Assembly (NCBI RefSeq): GCF_002019765.1
Contig: NZ_KV917380.1
Coordinates: 3,426,576-3,490,575 of the forward strand
Reading direction: 5' to 3'
From: Shouchella oshimensis
GTDB taxonomy: Bacteria > Bacillota > Bacilli > Bacillales > Bacillaceae_D
Length of the DNA: 64,000 bases
Below the pieces are notes generated by a model. It worked only from the letters and a program-made list of their open reading frames with translations, did not search any database and was not told where the DNA came from. Each line of letters opens with the position of its first letter. Positions within the stretch are counted from its first letter, which is position 1. The position numbers and the translations under genes were made by a program. Positions 35,979 through 44,435 of the stretch are shown here, piece after piece.

Positions 35979-37289
35979 CTATTCCTCAGCTTCTGCTTGG
36001 TTTACCCTTCTTTGAACACGCTCTAAAAGCTCTTGTGGCTCTCCTCTTCCATGAATAGCGTATTCTACCGCTCTGTCTAATTCATTCCACAACAGTTGGC
36101 CACTAGGAATAGGTGGTCGTGCATTTGAGTTCGGTAAAATATCAATAAATTCAGTCATTATCGGATCATCCTGATACAAATCTTCGTTCACTTTATCAAT
36201 AACAGACATTTGATTATTGATTTCACTGTAGGTGATTTGCCCCTCATAACTACCAAAGTACTTCATAAACTCCCATGCTTCTTCAGCATGATGGGCACCT
36301 TTTGGAATAATGACAGATGTCCCACCTGACCATGTGGCGAAATCATCTCCAGTTGGTGTTGGTATCGGTGTGACACCATAATTTAGATCCGGTTTATATT
36401 GCTGAATCGTTGATATGGAAAAGGGACCATCGACTTTCATACTATAAATCCCTTGAATAAAGGGGTCCATTTCATTACTCCCTTGAGCCGTATCAAAACT
36501 CGTTACGGTTGCAGCATCGTATTGATCTGCGATTGACACGATCCATTCTAGTGCCTCAACATTTTTAGGATGATCAATGGTTAACGTATTCGTCTCCATA
36601 TCATAGAAATCGCCGCCGAAAGTCCAAGCCCATGTATACAACCATCCTTGAGCGGTCCAGGGAACCATTCCTAACTCCTCTACTCGCCCGTCCTCAATAG
36701 TAGACAACTTTTCAATAGCGTCTTCCAATTCTTCTATGGTCGTTGGTGGATTTTCTGGATCAAGGCCAACTTCTTGAAAGCGGTCTTTATTATAAAACAA
36801 TAGACGGGAATCTGTTGTAATTGGCATGGCATAAATATCATCTTCATAAGTCGTCTCGTCAACAGCGTAATCGTAATATAAGCCCATATCATATTGATCG
36901 TTTTCAATAAACGGTGTAAGTGGTTCTAATGAATTTTCAGCTGCATATTGAGCGACTTTAAAGCGGTCAAAATGAGCAAGATCAGGTGGGTTTCCTCCAG
37001 CAATCGCTGTCAGTAAGCGTTGATCGTCCCCTTCTGTTGAAGCACTATAAATTTCTTGCACAAATATATCATCTTGACTCTCGTTAAAATCGGATACAAC
37101 TTGGCGAATTGCTTCAAGCCCTCTACCGGTATGATTATGCCAGTAAGTAACAGTTGTCTTTCCTTCAATCGTAATCGTTTCTTCAATGGCATCGGATTCC
37201 TCTGCTGAACACCCCGCTAACACCATAACAGCGACAACACTTGTCAAACTAGGAAAAACCCAACGTCCTCTCCTTCTTATGACTGACAA
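35979..37289 (-). CDS. Sugar-binding lipoprotein of family 1
   Basis: A 436-residue extracytoplasmic binding protein with lipobox VLAGCS near residue 27 from the chosen start. SBP_bac_1 features are VTYWHNHTGRGLEAIRQVVSDFN, the conserved IAGGNPPDLAHFD, YAMPITTDSRLLFYNKD and WSGGTSVIIPKGAHHAEEAWEFMKY. The last ~15 residues are acidic. An ATG at 37325 is in frame, but a TTG at 37289 has AAGGGGG eight bases upstream and gives a more ordinary signal peptide, so I prefer it. The sugar is unknown. First gene of the operon. Confidence 0.9.
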   Translation of the reverse strand: MSVIRRRGRWVFPSLTSVVAVMVLAGCSAEESDAIEETITIEGKTTVTYWHNHTGRGLEAIRQVVSDFNESQDDIFVQEIYSASTEGDDQRLLTAIAGGNPPDLAHFDRFKVAQYAAENSLEPLTPFIENDQYDMGLYYDYAVDETTYEDDIYAMPITTDSRLLFYNKDRFQEVGLDPENPPTTIEELEDAIEKLSTIEDGRVEELGMVPWTAQGWLYTWAWTFGGDFYDMETNTLTIDHPKNVEALEWIVSIADQYDAATVTSFDTAQGSNEMDPFIQGIYSMKVDGPFSISTIQQYKPDLNYGVTPIPTPTGDDFATWSGGTSVIIPKGAHHAEEAWEFMKYFGSYEGQITYSEINNQMSVIDKVNEDLYQDDPIMTEFIDILPNSNARPPIPSGQLLWNELDRAVEYAIHGRGEPQELLERVQRRVNQAEAEE

Positions 37290-37628
37290 AACCTGTACCC
37301 CCTTCTCATGAGTAAGCGTTTTCATTTACTTGGAAACACTTTTACCGTTTCTTTAGTCACTTTAAGAATCGTGCCTGTATCACTTAATTTATTATTAGGG
37401 TACCATGCTCAAGTTGAGGATTATACGCTAAAAATGCCTAATAATTTCGATTATTTGTCATTGGCTCAAATCTTCACCACTCTATCTCAACGAAATCATT
37501 ATGTATAAAACCGTGTTCTTGATTGATATTGCACGTCATTCATCTGTTTTTGTCACCCTTGTCATACTCCTGCTTACTATAGTAGAGAAAGTTACTGTCT
37601 ATTTATACAAATTAAGGGTGTGAGCACC
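37290..37628. other. Divergent intergenic region
   Basis: About 340 bases between the sugar operon and the decarboxylase gene. No gene is visible. TTGGAAACACTTTTACC at 37329-37345 resembles but does not match a cre box. Promoters for both directions must lie here; none is clear-cut. Confidence 0.4.
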
Positions 37629-39071
37629 TTGGGTAAAAGAAATTATCCAACTGACCAGTTCGCAAAAGCGTTTCTCGCTCAGAAACGCACTCACTTTAAT
37701 ACGCCAGGGCATCATAAGATCGGAACAGAGTCAACATTTAGTAAGCTAGCCAAAAGCCATTTGTTTGAACTTGATATGATCGATGTTAACGTCTTAGAAC
37801 CATCCGTTTTAAATGATGTAGCCAATGAGATGGCAAAAGCCTATCATGCAGATCGAAGCATTCTATCCACCCAAGGAACGAGTACCGCCATCATGGCTAT
37901 GATTTTGGCAACCTGTAACGATGGCGGCAAAATGATTGTGCCTAGGAACGTACATCGTTCTGTCGTAGGAGCAATGATCCTCGCCGGTGTGGAGCCTCTC
38001 TTTCTTGAGACCGAATTTGATAACGACCTTGGCATTTCCCATCATTACTCTGCGAACTCGCTTATACATGCAATCAATCAGTATACAAATATTCAAGCCA
38101 TTTTACTAATTAACCCCACCTATTTTGGTGTTTGCACAGATTTACAAACCATTGTTTCCATTGCTCACGATAAACAGATCCCTGTTATTGTAGATGAAGC
38201 ACATGGAGCTCATTTACCTTTCCATCCTCAATTACCTATTAGTGCAATGGAAGCAGGGGCTGACCTAGCAGCCACAAGTCTGCATAAACTTGGTGGCTCT
38301 ATGAATCAAACGTCAATTCTTCTCTATCGAAAAGGGCTGGTTGACTTCCGGAACGTTCAGAACGCAATGAACTATTTAATGTCCACCTCGCGTCCTTTTC
38401 AACTCATTGCTTCTCTGGATTCAACTCGTTATCAGCTAGAACAATCGGGAAGGTTGCAACTTCAGAGAGCAATGGCACTTGCTGAGGATTTTCGTACAAA
38501 AGTAAACACACTAACGGGTATTTCTTGCCCGACTAAAGATGACCTACTTTCCTCAGATGCTTCATTCGATCTTGATCAGTCGAAAGTCATCATAAAAATA
38601 GATACACTCCCCCTTTCTGGATATGAATTAAAACAGTTGCTAGAAAAAGAATCAAATATTCTACTTGAACTAGCTGACACTCGCTACGCTTTAGCTATCT
38701 TCACAATCGGAACAACAAAAAAAGACGCAAAGAAATTATTTCGTGCTCTCAAAAAACTAGTCGCTCGCTATCAAAAATCTTCATCAGTAATGAACCCTGT
38801 AGTGAAACCACCAGCACCAGTCATGAGCATGACACCAAGAAAAGCCAGTTTCTCACCGCAACAACTCGTCCCTCTTTCAGCTAGTCTCGGTAAAATAAAT
38901 ACAGAATTCGTTATCTCCTATCCCCCTGGAATACCCATTCTCATTCCAGGTGAAAGAATTACCAAGCAACACATTGACTTTATCGTCAATCAACGTACTA
39001 GCGGAGCTACGTTCGTTGGTTCTCAGCATCCACAGCTAGAGGAACTGACAGTTGTTAAGGACCCGACGTAA
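37629..39071 (+). CDS. Orn/Lys/Arg decarboxylase-family PLP enzyme
   Basis: A 480-residue fold-type I decarboxylase of the short Bacillus type (SpeA/YaaO-like). Visible are the N-terminal FNTPGHHKIG, the substrate-binding STQGTSTAI, the cofactor Asp-His in VDEAHGAHLPF, and the PLP lysine in ATSLHKLGGSMNQTS near residue 220. Its reaction is likely decarboxylation of arginine or lysine to agmatine or cadaverine; which one cannot be told. AAGGGTG lies seven bases before the TTG at 37629; a GTG at 37620 would overlap that SD. Monocistronic. Confidence 0.88.
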   Translation: MGKRNYPTDQFAKAFLAQKRTHFNTPGHHKIGTESTFSKLAKSHLFELDMIDVNVLEPSVLNDVANEMAKAYHADRSILSTQGTSTAIMAMILATCNDGGKMIVPRNVHRSVVGAMILAGVEPLFLETEFDNDLGISHHYSANSLIHAINQYTNIQAILLINPTYFGVCTDLQTIVSIAHDKQIPVIVDEAHGAHLPFHPQLPISAMEAGADLAATSLHKLGGSMNQTSILLYRKGLVDFRNVQNAMNYLMSTSRPFQLIASLDSTRYQLEQSGRLQLQRAMALAEDFRTKVNTLTGISCPTKDDLLSSDASFDLDQSKVIIKIDTLPLSGYELKQLLEKESNILLELADTRYALAIFTIGTTKKDAKKLFRALKKLVARYQKSSSVMNPVVKPPAPVMSMTPRKASFSPQQLVPLSASLGKINTEFVISYPPGIPILIPGERITKQHIDFIVNQRTSGATFVGSQHPQLEELTVVKDPT

Positions 39072-39258
39072 CGATGTTTGGCTAGAAAGTTTTCTAGCGT
39101 TTGAGGCCCTATAGCAGGAGTAGTAGAGCTCTTTTTTTCGTTGATGCCTCTATTCAACTTCACCTTTCATGCTGATTGATGTACGATATTCTATACACAA
39201 TAAAAATAGCACTTACGTCAAAGTCTATCATGAGCTGGTTCGTAGAGAGGGTGAATCG

Positions 39259-39612
39259 ATGAATCTGGAAATGCATCTTAAACAATTGGAAGAATGTCAT
39301 CTAAGTGGAGCGGTCCGAGAATCTGGTGAAGCGCTTGGTCACATACTAGCGGACGATTTTGTTGAATTCGGGAGTTCAGGGAAGGTTTTCACTCGCCACG
39401 ATTTCGTCGATGGCGCAAGCCTTCACACATTAACATTGCATGATTGGACTATGCATCAACTTGGTGAACAGGCCGCTCTCACCACTTACCGAGTGAAAAA
39501 CCATTGTTTAAACCGAGAAACGTTAAGAAGTTCGATTTGGAAGTACGACGGAACGGATTGGAAACTTTTTTTTCACCAAGGAACCATAGCAAATGAACAA
39601 ACAAAAGAGTAA
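39259..39612 (+). CDS. DUF4440/SnoaL-like (NTF2-fold) protein
   Basis: A 117-residue protein with the pattern of DUF4440: LGHILADDFVEFGSSGKVFTRHDFVD, then HQLGEQAALTTYRVKN and SSIWKYDGTDWKLFFHQGT. The fold is a small alpha+beta cone that binds ligands in many contexts, so the role stays open. The frame extends to 39169, but the ATG at 39259 has GAGAGGGTG upstream. Confidence 0.85.
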   Translation: MNLEMHLKQLEECHLSGAVRESGEALGHILADDFVEFGSSGKVFTRHDFVDGASLHTLTLHDWTMHQLGEQAALTTYRVKNHCLNRETLRSSIWKYDGTDWKLFFHQGTIANEQTKE

Positions 39613-39639
39613 TGTATTTTTTCTAACGAGATCGTTAAA

Positions 39640-39920
39640 AAGAGGCTGGGACATAACGAAAAGTCGTATTTGAAAAGACGAATAGTCTAAAATATGCTGA
39701 GTAGCACCGCTACAGGAGAATCCTTCGCTTTCCGGAGACACGCCCTCAGCCTCCTCCGTAGGAAACTGCCACTCCAGAGTCTTCAGACACGTGCTGATCC
39801 CCCAGGAGTCTTCGGATTCTCCTTCCGCTCATTTTCATAGAAAATAAACGACGAACGTTCCTATTTTCAGGAATGTTCGTCATTTTGGTCTGTCTATCTA
39901 CTTTTGTCCCAGCCTCTTTT
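39640..39920. repeat. ~280-bp structured repeat with TIR-like ends, copy 2 (inverted)
   Basis: Nearly the reverse complement of 23489-23768. It starts AGAGGCTGGGACATAACG and ends GTCCCAGCCTCTTTT. Differences are scattered single bases and one or two small changes (for example CCGGAGACACGCCC against the complement of GGCCGTGTCCCCGG). It sits directly between the DUF4440 gene and the deaminase gene, in intergenic space like copy 1, and ends three bases before the deaminase stop codon. Confidence 0.85.
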
Positions 39921-39924
39921 CATT

Positions 39925-40404
39925 TTATGTTGAATGCTTTAAGACGTGAAGACGTTTCACTTCTTCTGCTAATTCTTCGTCAGGTCCATCAACAGAAATC
40001 GATTTGACTACATCTTCAATAGCCAGAGGGTGCAAGTTGCCGGGCTCCAACCCTATTTCCTTTTTCCATTCACGCAATTGCTTTGAGGAGCTTACATAGA
40101 CAATTCTGCCTAGCCCTACTAAACCGTGAGCAGCTGCACACATTGGGCAATGTTCACCAGACGTGTATACAGTGGCAACCTTCCGTTCTTCAGCTGTTAA
40201 GTGAGCGGCTGCCCACCTGGCTATAGCAAATTCAGGATGTTGTGTTTGGTCACCACTAGAAACATGATTATGGTCTTCAAATAGGATGTCTCCTTTTGCT
40301 GAAACGAGAAGTGATCCGAACGGTTCATCACCGTTTTCCAGCGCTTTCTTTGCTAGTTCAATACACTGGAGTAAATAGGCTTTATCCTCACTCGTAATCA
40401 TCAT
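39925..40404 (-). CDS. Zinc-dependent nucleoside/base deaminase
   Basis: A 159-residue CDA-fold deaminase. The zinc and proton-shuttle motif is HPEFAIA, with Pro where most relatives have HAE, and the two cysteines are in GEHCPMCAAAHG. Length and NGDEPFGSLLVSAKGDIL resemble the guanine deaminase/cytosine deaminase/TadA group. It overlaps the amidohydrolase gene by four bases, so the two act in one pathway, probably salvage or breakdown of an amino-substituted heterocycle. Confidence 0.87.
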   Translation of the reverse strand: MMITSEDKAYLLQCIELAKKALENGDEPFGSLLVSAKGDILFEDHNHVSSGDQTQHPEFAIARWAAAHLTAEERKVATVYTSGEHCPMCAAAHGLVGLGRIVYVSSSKQLREWKKEIGLEPGNLHPLAIEDVVKSISVDGPDEELAEEVKRLHVLKHST

Positions 40405-41609
40405 ACACCCCCCTTTTGATAAACAAGCTTTCCTTTGAAAAAACTAGCCATCACGTCGTTTTGTCTGGCAACAAATTCTGCTGTAGAAGAGCTATCAACA
40501 AGAATAAACGAAGCATCCATTCCTTCTTGAAGCCATGGTAAACCTTCTTCTAACAAGAGCGGCTGACCTGTGATGAGTTCGAGTGCGTTTGTTAGCGTAT
40601 CGTGCTTTGTTAAACGGAACATTTCTGCATAGCGGTTAAGCTTCTCCGTAACCTTACCGGTTCCAAAAGGAGACCAAGAATCGTAAACATTGTCACAACC
40701 AATTCTTACCTGTACCCCATATGACCGTAACTCTTCCAAAGGTGGGATAACACCTGTAATAGGAACACTTGATACAACTGAAATTCCTGTCTTGGCTAAC
40801 TCTGTAAAAACTTCAGCCCTTTCTTCTCCAACAAAGTCGTTCAACCCAAATGCATGGCTAATCGCTACCTTGCCTTGCAAACCGCTTTGCTTTGTGTAAT
40901 CGAGGAGCGTCTTGACTGTTTCTCGTCCATGCTCTCCACGATCATGAACATGAATGTCAATTGGAATTTGAAACGCTGTAGCGAGCTCAAAGGTTTGAGA
41001 TAGGGATTTTTCTACGTCCCCATCAAGGGAAGAAGGGTCTACACCCCCAATCAAATTTACTCCAGCCTCCAAAGCTTGCTTCACTTCTCCATAGGCATCG
41101 GAGCGCAGCATACCATGTTGAGGAAACGCAACGAGTTCATAGTCAAGTTTTCCTTTAAAGTGATGTAACACGTCTTGTACTTCTTCTAAATACCGCTGTC
41201 CAACTTTAGGATGAACGTCGATATGGGATCGAAAGAACGTAACGCCGTTCGCCAATTCTAGATCGATTAAATTGCGTGCACGCTCTTGTAATGAGAGATC
41301 TAACTGATCGAGTTCCTTTATTTCTTGTGTAAATCGCTCAACAATCGAATTCGCTGGTGTAATTGGTTGCCACGGCACACCAAGCTTACTTTTGTCTAAA
41401 TGACAATGCATTTCTTGTAAACTTGGTAGTAACAAATTTCCATACGCATTAAAGCCATCTCGTTTTCCGGCTGACTGTATCTCTATGACCTTACCGTTCT
41501 CCACCTGTATATCGAACGATTCGGTTCTACTGCCGTATACAAAGTCCCCTTCTGTTTCAAAACCTGTTTCCATACGCACATTTCGTATCCACTCACCCAT
41601 ATCCTTCAC
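40401..41609 (-). CDS. Amidohydrolase, cytosine-deaminase-like
   Basis: A 402-residue metal-dependent hydrolase. The metal site HxH is in LQEMHCHLDKSKLG near residue 65, as in cytosine deaminase and related CDA-like amidohydrolases. Further conserved parts are DIHVHDRGEHG, ISHAFGLN and the catalytic Asp in IGCDNVYDSWSPFGTG. It likely deaminates or hydrolyses a ring compound (cytosine, isoguanine or a pterin-like base). Its stop overlaps the deaminase start (ATGA). No transporter is in the operon. Confidence 0.87.
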   Translation of the reverse strand: MKDMGEWIRNVRMETGFETEGDFVYGSRTESFDIQVENGKVIEIQSAGKRDGFNAYGNLLLPSLQEMHCHLDKSKLGVPWQPITPANSIVERFTQEIKELDQLDLSLQERARNLIDLELANGVTFFRSHIDVHPKVGQRYLEEVQDVLHHFKGKLDYELVAFPQHGMLRSDAYGEVKQALEAGVNLIGGVDPSSLDGDVEKSLSQTFELATAFQIPIDIHVHDRGEHGRETVKTLLDYTKQSGLQGKVAISHAFGLNDFVGEERAEVFTELAKTGISVVSSVPITGVIPPLEELRSYGVQVRIGCDNVYDSWSPFGTGKVTEKLNRYAEMFRLTKHDTLTNALELITGQPLLLEEGLPWLQEGMDASFILVDSSSTAEFVARQNDVMASFFKGKLVYQKGGV

Positions 41610-41667
41610 CTCACTGCCTCTACTCTACCCGCTCATTAACAGTCAGTAAAGCATTTTGATCCAGCCC

Positions 41668-42564
41668 TCAACCATCAGATGAAAGCATCTGTTTAGCCAT
41701 TTCAACCATATCGTTTAAGCCTGACGACAACGCAAATTCTGCAACAAGTATTGGTGACGCAGCACGAACCTCGATAATGTGCTGCTTCATTCCTTTCCAC
41801 ACACGCCCACCTCCTTGCTCATAGGTGACAAGTAATTGATCCAATCCCTCTTCTCCAAAAAGTTGATAATGGGCTGCGAAATCCTCAGACACGTCACCAA
41901 CAGCTACTTCCGTCCAGTCGATTAAACCGCTTACCTCGAATTGTTCATTAAGCAAAATGTGACCCGGGTGCAAATCTCCATGCTTCACACCTGAAAAAGT
42001 CGGCCAAATCGAGTCATTCTCTAGCCACATTTGCCAACGCGCCCATAGCTTTGGATGAATATCAAAATGATTTTTAACACGGTTCATTCTTTCTCTCATA
42101 TGAGATTGAAGTGATGTACCACTTAGCATATTAACTCCAGTTCGTACCATCTGATCCGTTGAAACATTGTGTAGGTCCGCCATCACCTTACCTAGCGATT
42201 GCTGATAGGAATGTGGAGGTTTTGTTTCATCAAAGATCCATACGTACGCTTGCTGCTCCATATCAATGGTCGCTGCCGGTGTACCATCGAGCTCTTTATA
42301 GGCAATCAACTCGTTTGAAAAAATCGTCCACTGAGGGACTTGAAAACTTACATGTGTGTCTATGATCGTTAAAGCTGCTTGTTCTTTTTTACTATGTTTT
42401 AAGGAGTCCTCTCTACGAGGAATGCGTAAAATCCATTTTTCACCTGTCGTGTCTTTTGCATGCACTACTCGAAAATCAAGTCCAGACTCATTTATTTTCA
42501 AAGAGTTCTCCTCTAATTGTAATTGATGGCGCCTAGCTAATTGTATGATTTCTGTTTGATTCAT
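41668..42564 (-). CDS. Macrolide 2'-phosphotransferase
   Basis: A 298-residue APH-fold kinase that should phosphorylate the desosamine 2'-OH of macrolides with GTP. Visible are KWILRIPRRED (ATP/GTP-lobe Lys), the catalytic loop KHGDLHPGHILLN and the metal motif GLIDWTEVAVGD. This combination is typical of Mph(A/B/C/K) enzymes; which subgroup cannot be told. It overlaps the ABC-F gene by four bases, as in msr-mph resistance tandems. Expression depends on the attenuator upstream of the ABC-F gene. Confidence 0.9.
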   Translation of the reverse strand: MNQTEIIQLARRHQLQLEENSLKINESGLDFRVVHAKDTTGEKWILRIPRREDSLKHSKKEQAALTIIDTHVSFQVPQWTIFSNELIAYKELDGTPAATIDMEQQAYVWIFDETKPPHSYQQSLGKVMADLHNVSTDQMVRTGVNMLSGTSLQSHMRERMNRVKNHFDIHPKLWARWQMWLENDSIWPTFSGVKHGDLHPGHILLNEQFEVSGLIDWTEVAVGDVSEDFAAHYQLFGEEGLDQLLVTYEQGGGRVWKGMKQHIIEVRAASPILVAEFALSSGLNDMVEMAKQMLSSDG

Positions 42565-44033
42565 TCTCCAACATCTCCCTTTATTAATTGGCGATTATTA
42601 ATCGTATACTTCACGTCCGCTACTTCATGTAAAAACGTTCGATCATGACTTACAAGAATAATGGTTCCTTCATATGCTTTAATAAATTGTTCTAGTGCTT
42701 TCATGCTTTTCACATCCAGAAAAGTAGTTGGTTCATCTAATACCAGAACATTCCACTCACCTAAGAAAAGATGACAAAGCTGTAGCCGGATAGACTCTCC
42801 TCCACTTAATTTACTTACACATTTCCTTAAATCGTTCCCAAAAAAGCCCATATTAGCTAATGCAGAACGAACTCTCGCCTCTCTCTGATCACTATTTTGC
42901 TTAATAAATGCTAGAACCGAAAGTCTTTCTTTCCACTGAAAATCAAATTGTTGATAAATGCCAAACCGAACATTGGGCGAGACCGTTATCCCTTCATGTT
43001 GACTTACAATTGATTGTAACAGCGACGTTTTCCCTGACCCATTTTCACCTGTAATGGCAATGGTTTTACCTAAAGGAAATTGGAAGCTTGCGTCTTCTAT
43101 TAATACGCGACCGTGTTTTTTTAACGTTAATTGATTGGCAAAGATCGGCACTTTATTATGAAGTTGTAAATACGCTGGCTGATGAAACACAATCTGTCTT
43201 TCACGTTCAACGGCATCTACTTCGGGCAGTTGCTGAGCACGTTGTTCAAGTGCCTTTGCTGCTCGCTGAATAGACTTTTCACTCGTTCCTTTCGATTTTG
43301 TCATAAACATGCGATTCGCTGTCGCTTTCGTCTCCTTCTTTGACATCGACCGGTTCCCTCTCGTTACGTTTCGTGCTTTTTTCTTTTTCTCTTCTGCAGC
43401 AGTTAAGAGACGATTCTTTTCCTTTTTCATTTGTTCATACTGCTCTTGTTGAATCGATTGTTCCAATCTTTTTTGCGCTTCATAAGCAGTATAATTCCCG
43501 CTATACTCATTTACTTGACCGTCTTTTAATTCCCAAATTGTCGTTACAAGCTGATCCAATACATACCGATCGTGACTAACGATGACAAGAGTACCAACAT
43601 AATAGCGAAGTTCTTCAATAAGAAAATCGACTCCTTTTTCATCCAGATGAGTGGTGGGCTCATCTAGTAACATCCCCTCTCGATAAGCACTAAACAGCTG
43701 TGCTAATTTGAGACGTGTTTGCTCACCACCACTCATGTCTGCTCTACTTTGATTCGGAAGCTCCAGTCTACTACTCCATTCACCCTCCACCTTACCTTTT
43801 CCAGGGGCTTCTTTTTGAGCGAAAGAAGCAAAGTCAATATGCCGATGAACTTGACCTCTACTTGATTGAATACTCCCTTCAAGCACATTTATAAGCGTAC
43901 TTTTCCCACTTCCATTTTCCCCAACAATACCAATGCGATCACATTGGTGTAGATGCAGGTGATCGATTTCCAAGATAAGTTGATCTCCATACGTAACAAG
44001 GATATCGTTAAGTTCTACTACTAATTGTTCCAT
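42561..44033 (-). CDS. ABC-F ribosomal protection protein (Msr/Lsa-like)
   Basis: A 490-residue protein with two ATPase domains and no membrane part. Domain 1 has Walker A GENGSGKSTLIN and signature SGGEQTR; domain 2 has GENGSGKTSLLQ, LSGGESIRLQ and LVLDEPTTFLD. Between them is the charged linker (about residues 190-275) that reaches into the peptidyl-transferase centre in antibiotic-resistance ABC-F proteins. ABC-F factors of this size (Msr, Vga, Lsa) free ribosomes from macrolides, streptogramins or lincosamides. The pairing with a macrolide kinase and the RLR leader peptide favour macrolides. It begins ~48 bases after the second attenuator terminator. Confidence 0.9.
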   Translation of the reverse strand: MEQLVVELNDILVTYGDQLILEIDHLHLHQCDRIGIVGENGSGKSTLINVLEGSIQSSRGQVHRHIDFASFAQKEAPGKGKVEGEWSSRLELPNQSRADMSGGEQTRLKLAQLFSAYREGMLLDEPTTHLDEKGVDFLIEELRYYVGTLVIVSHDRYVLDQLVTTIWELKDGQVNEYSGNYTAYEAQKRLEQSIQQEQYEQMKKEKNRLLTAAEEKKKKARNVTRGNRSMSKKETKATANRMFMTKSKGTSEKSIQRAAKALEQRAQQLPEVDAVERERQIVFHQPAYLQLHNKVPIFANQLTLKKHGRVLIEDASFQFPLGKTIAITGENGSGKTSLLQSIVSQHEGITVSPNVRFGIYQQFDFQWKERLSVLAFIKQNSDQREARVRSALANMGFFGNDLRKCVSKLSGGESIRLQLCHLFLGEWNVLVLDEPTTFLDVKSMKALEQFIKAYEGTIILVSHDRTFLHEVADVKYTINNRQLIKGDVGE

Positions 44034-44076
44034 TCTTTCACGTCCTTTTCATGATGAGATAAAAGGCGCATCATCA

Positions 44077-44108
44077 CAAAAAACCACAGACATACGGCGT
44101 CTGTGGTT
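44077..44108 (-). terminator. Attenuator terminator T2 before the ABC-F gene
   Basis: AACCACAGAC (minus strand, 44099-44108) pairs with GTCTGTGGTT (44082-44091), 10 bp without mismatch, loop of 7, followed by TTTT. It would stop all transcription just before the ABC-F gene unless prevented. Confidence 0.9.
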
Positions 44109-44151
44109 ACGAGTAAACGAGGGTAGAACAAAGACATGTCTCCCTTTTTTC

Positions 44152-44186
44152 GAAAAAAAAAGAAAGACAGCCTAATCTGCCTTTCT
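44152..44186 (-). terminator. Attenuator terminator T1 inside the leader region
   Basis: AGAAAGGCAG (44177-44186) pairs with CTGTCTTTCT (44161-44170) with one G-U pair, loop of 6, followed by a run of eight or nine T (44152-44160). It overlaps the last codons and stop of leader peptide 2, so a ribosome finishing that ORF would melt it. Confidence 0.88.
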
Positions 44187-44273
44187 CCCCGTTTCTTCTA
44201 TCCGGTGAAGGTTGTTAAAAATGTGCAGACTACTCCCGTTTACTCTGTTTATGAAAACAGAGCCTTTGAACAT
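44172..44273 (-). CDS. Leader peptide 2 of the ABC-F/mph attenuator, 33 residues
   Basis: A short ORF whose ATG lies seven bases after the stop of leader peptide 1 and whose stop lies inside terminator T1. It begins MFKGSVFINRVNGSS; the word SVFI recalls the IFVI arrest motif of ermC-type leaders, but the match is loose. It has no strong SD of its own and the start codon is buried in a 9-bp helix (CTTTGAACA with TGTTCAAAG, 44288-44296 and 44264-44272), so its translation should depend on what happens on leader 1. Confidence 0.65.
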   Translation of the reverse strand: MFKGSVFINRVNGSSLHIFNNLHRIEETGRKAD

Positions 44274-44279
44274 ATAGAA

Positions 44280-44324
44280 TTACTGTTTGTTCAAAGTTTG
44301 CTGGCGTAATCTTGCTGGTAACAT
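44280..44324 (-). CDS. Leader peptide 1 with RLR macrolide-arrest motif
   Basis: Encodes MLPARLRQQTLNKQ, 14 residues. The ATG at 44324 has a perfect AGGAGG (44335-44340) ten bases upstream; an in-frame ATG at 44333 is too close to it. The peptide has the R-L-R motif (+x+ type) at which macrolide-bound ribosomes stall, and it strongly resembles the known ErmD/ErmK leader MTHSMRLRFPTLNQ in length, motif position and TLN..Q ending. A ribosome stalled at RLR would cover the left arm of the helix that hides the start of leader 2. Confidence 0.85.
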   Translation of the reverse strand: MLPARLRQQTLNKQ

Positions 44325-44358
44325 TCTTAACATTCCTCCTACCATTAAAGTTAGTGTT

Positions 44359-44387
44359 ACTATAAATGAGATGACCCATGACGTCAA
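44359..44387 (-). promoter_or_regulatory. Sigma-A-type promoter of the ABC-F/mph operon
   Basis: On the minus strand TTGACG (44382-44387) and TATAGT (44359-44364) are 17 bases apart; leader peptide 1 begins ~35 bases after the -10. Both boxes have one difference from consensus. Confidence 0.8.
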
Positions 44388-44435
44388 GAAAAACTTTTCC
44401 AGTCGTGAAACGGCTAGACATTCCTTACGCTCTGT

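Noticed and set aside
39640-39920. Insertion sequence
   Set aside because: The repeats have TIR-like ends but no transposase frame and are only ~280 bp; no target duplication is evident from the two copies.
44172-44273. IFVI-type erythromycin-arrest motif in leader peptide 2
   Set aside because: SVFI resembles IFVI only loosely and its position from the start differs; the RLR in leader 1 is the convincing arrest site.
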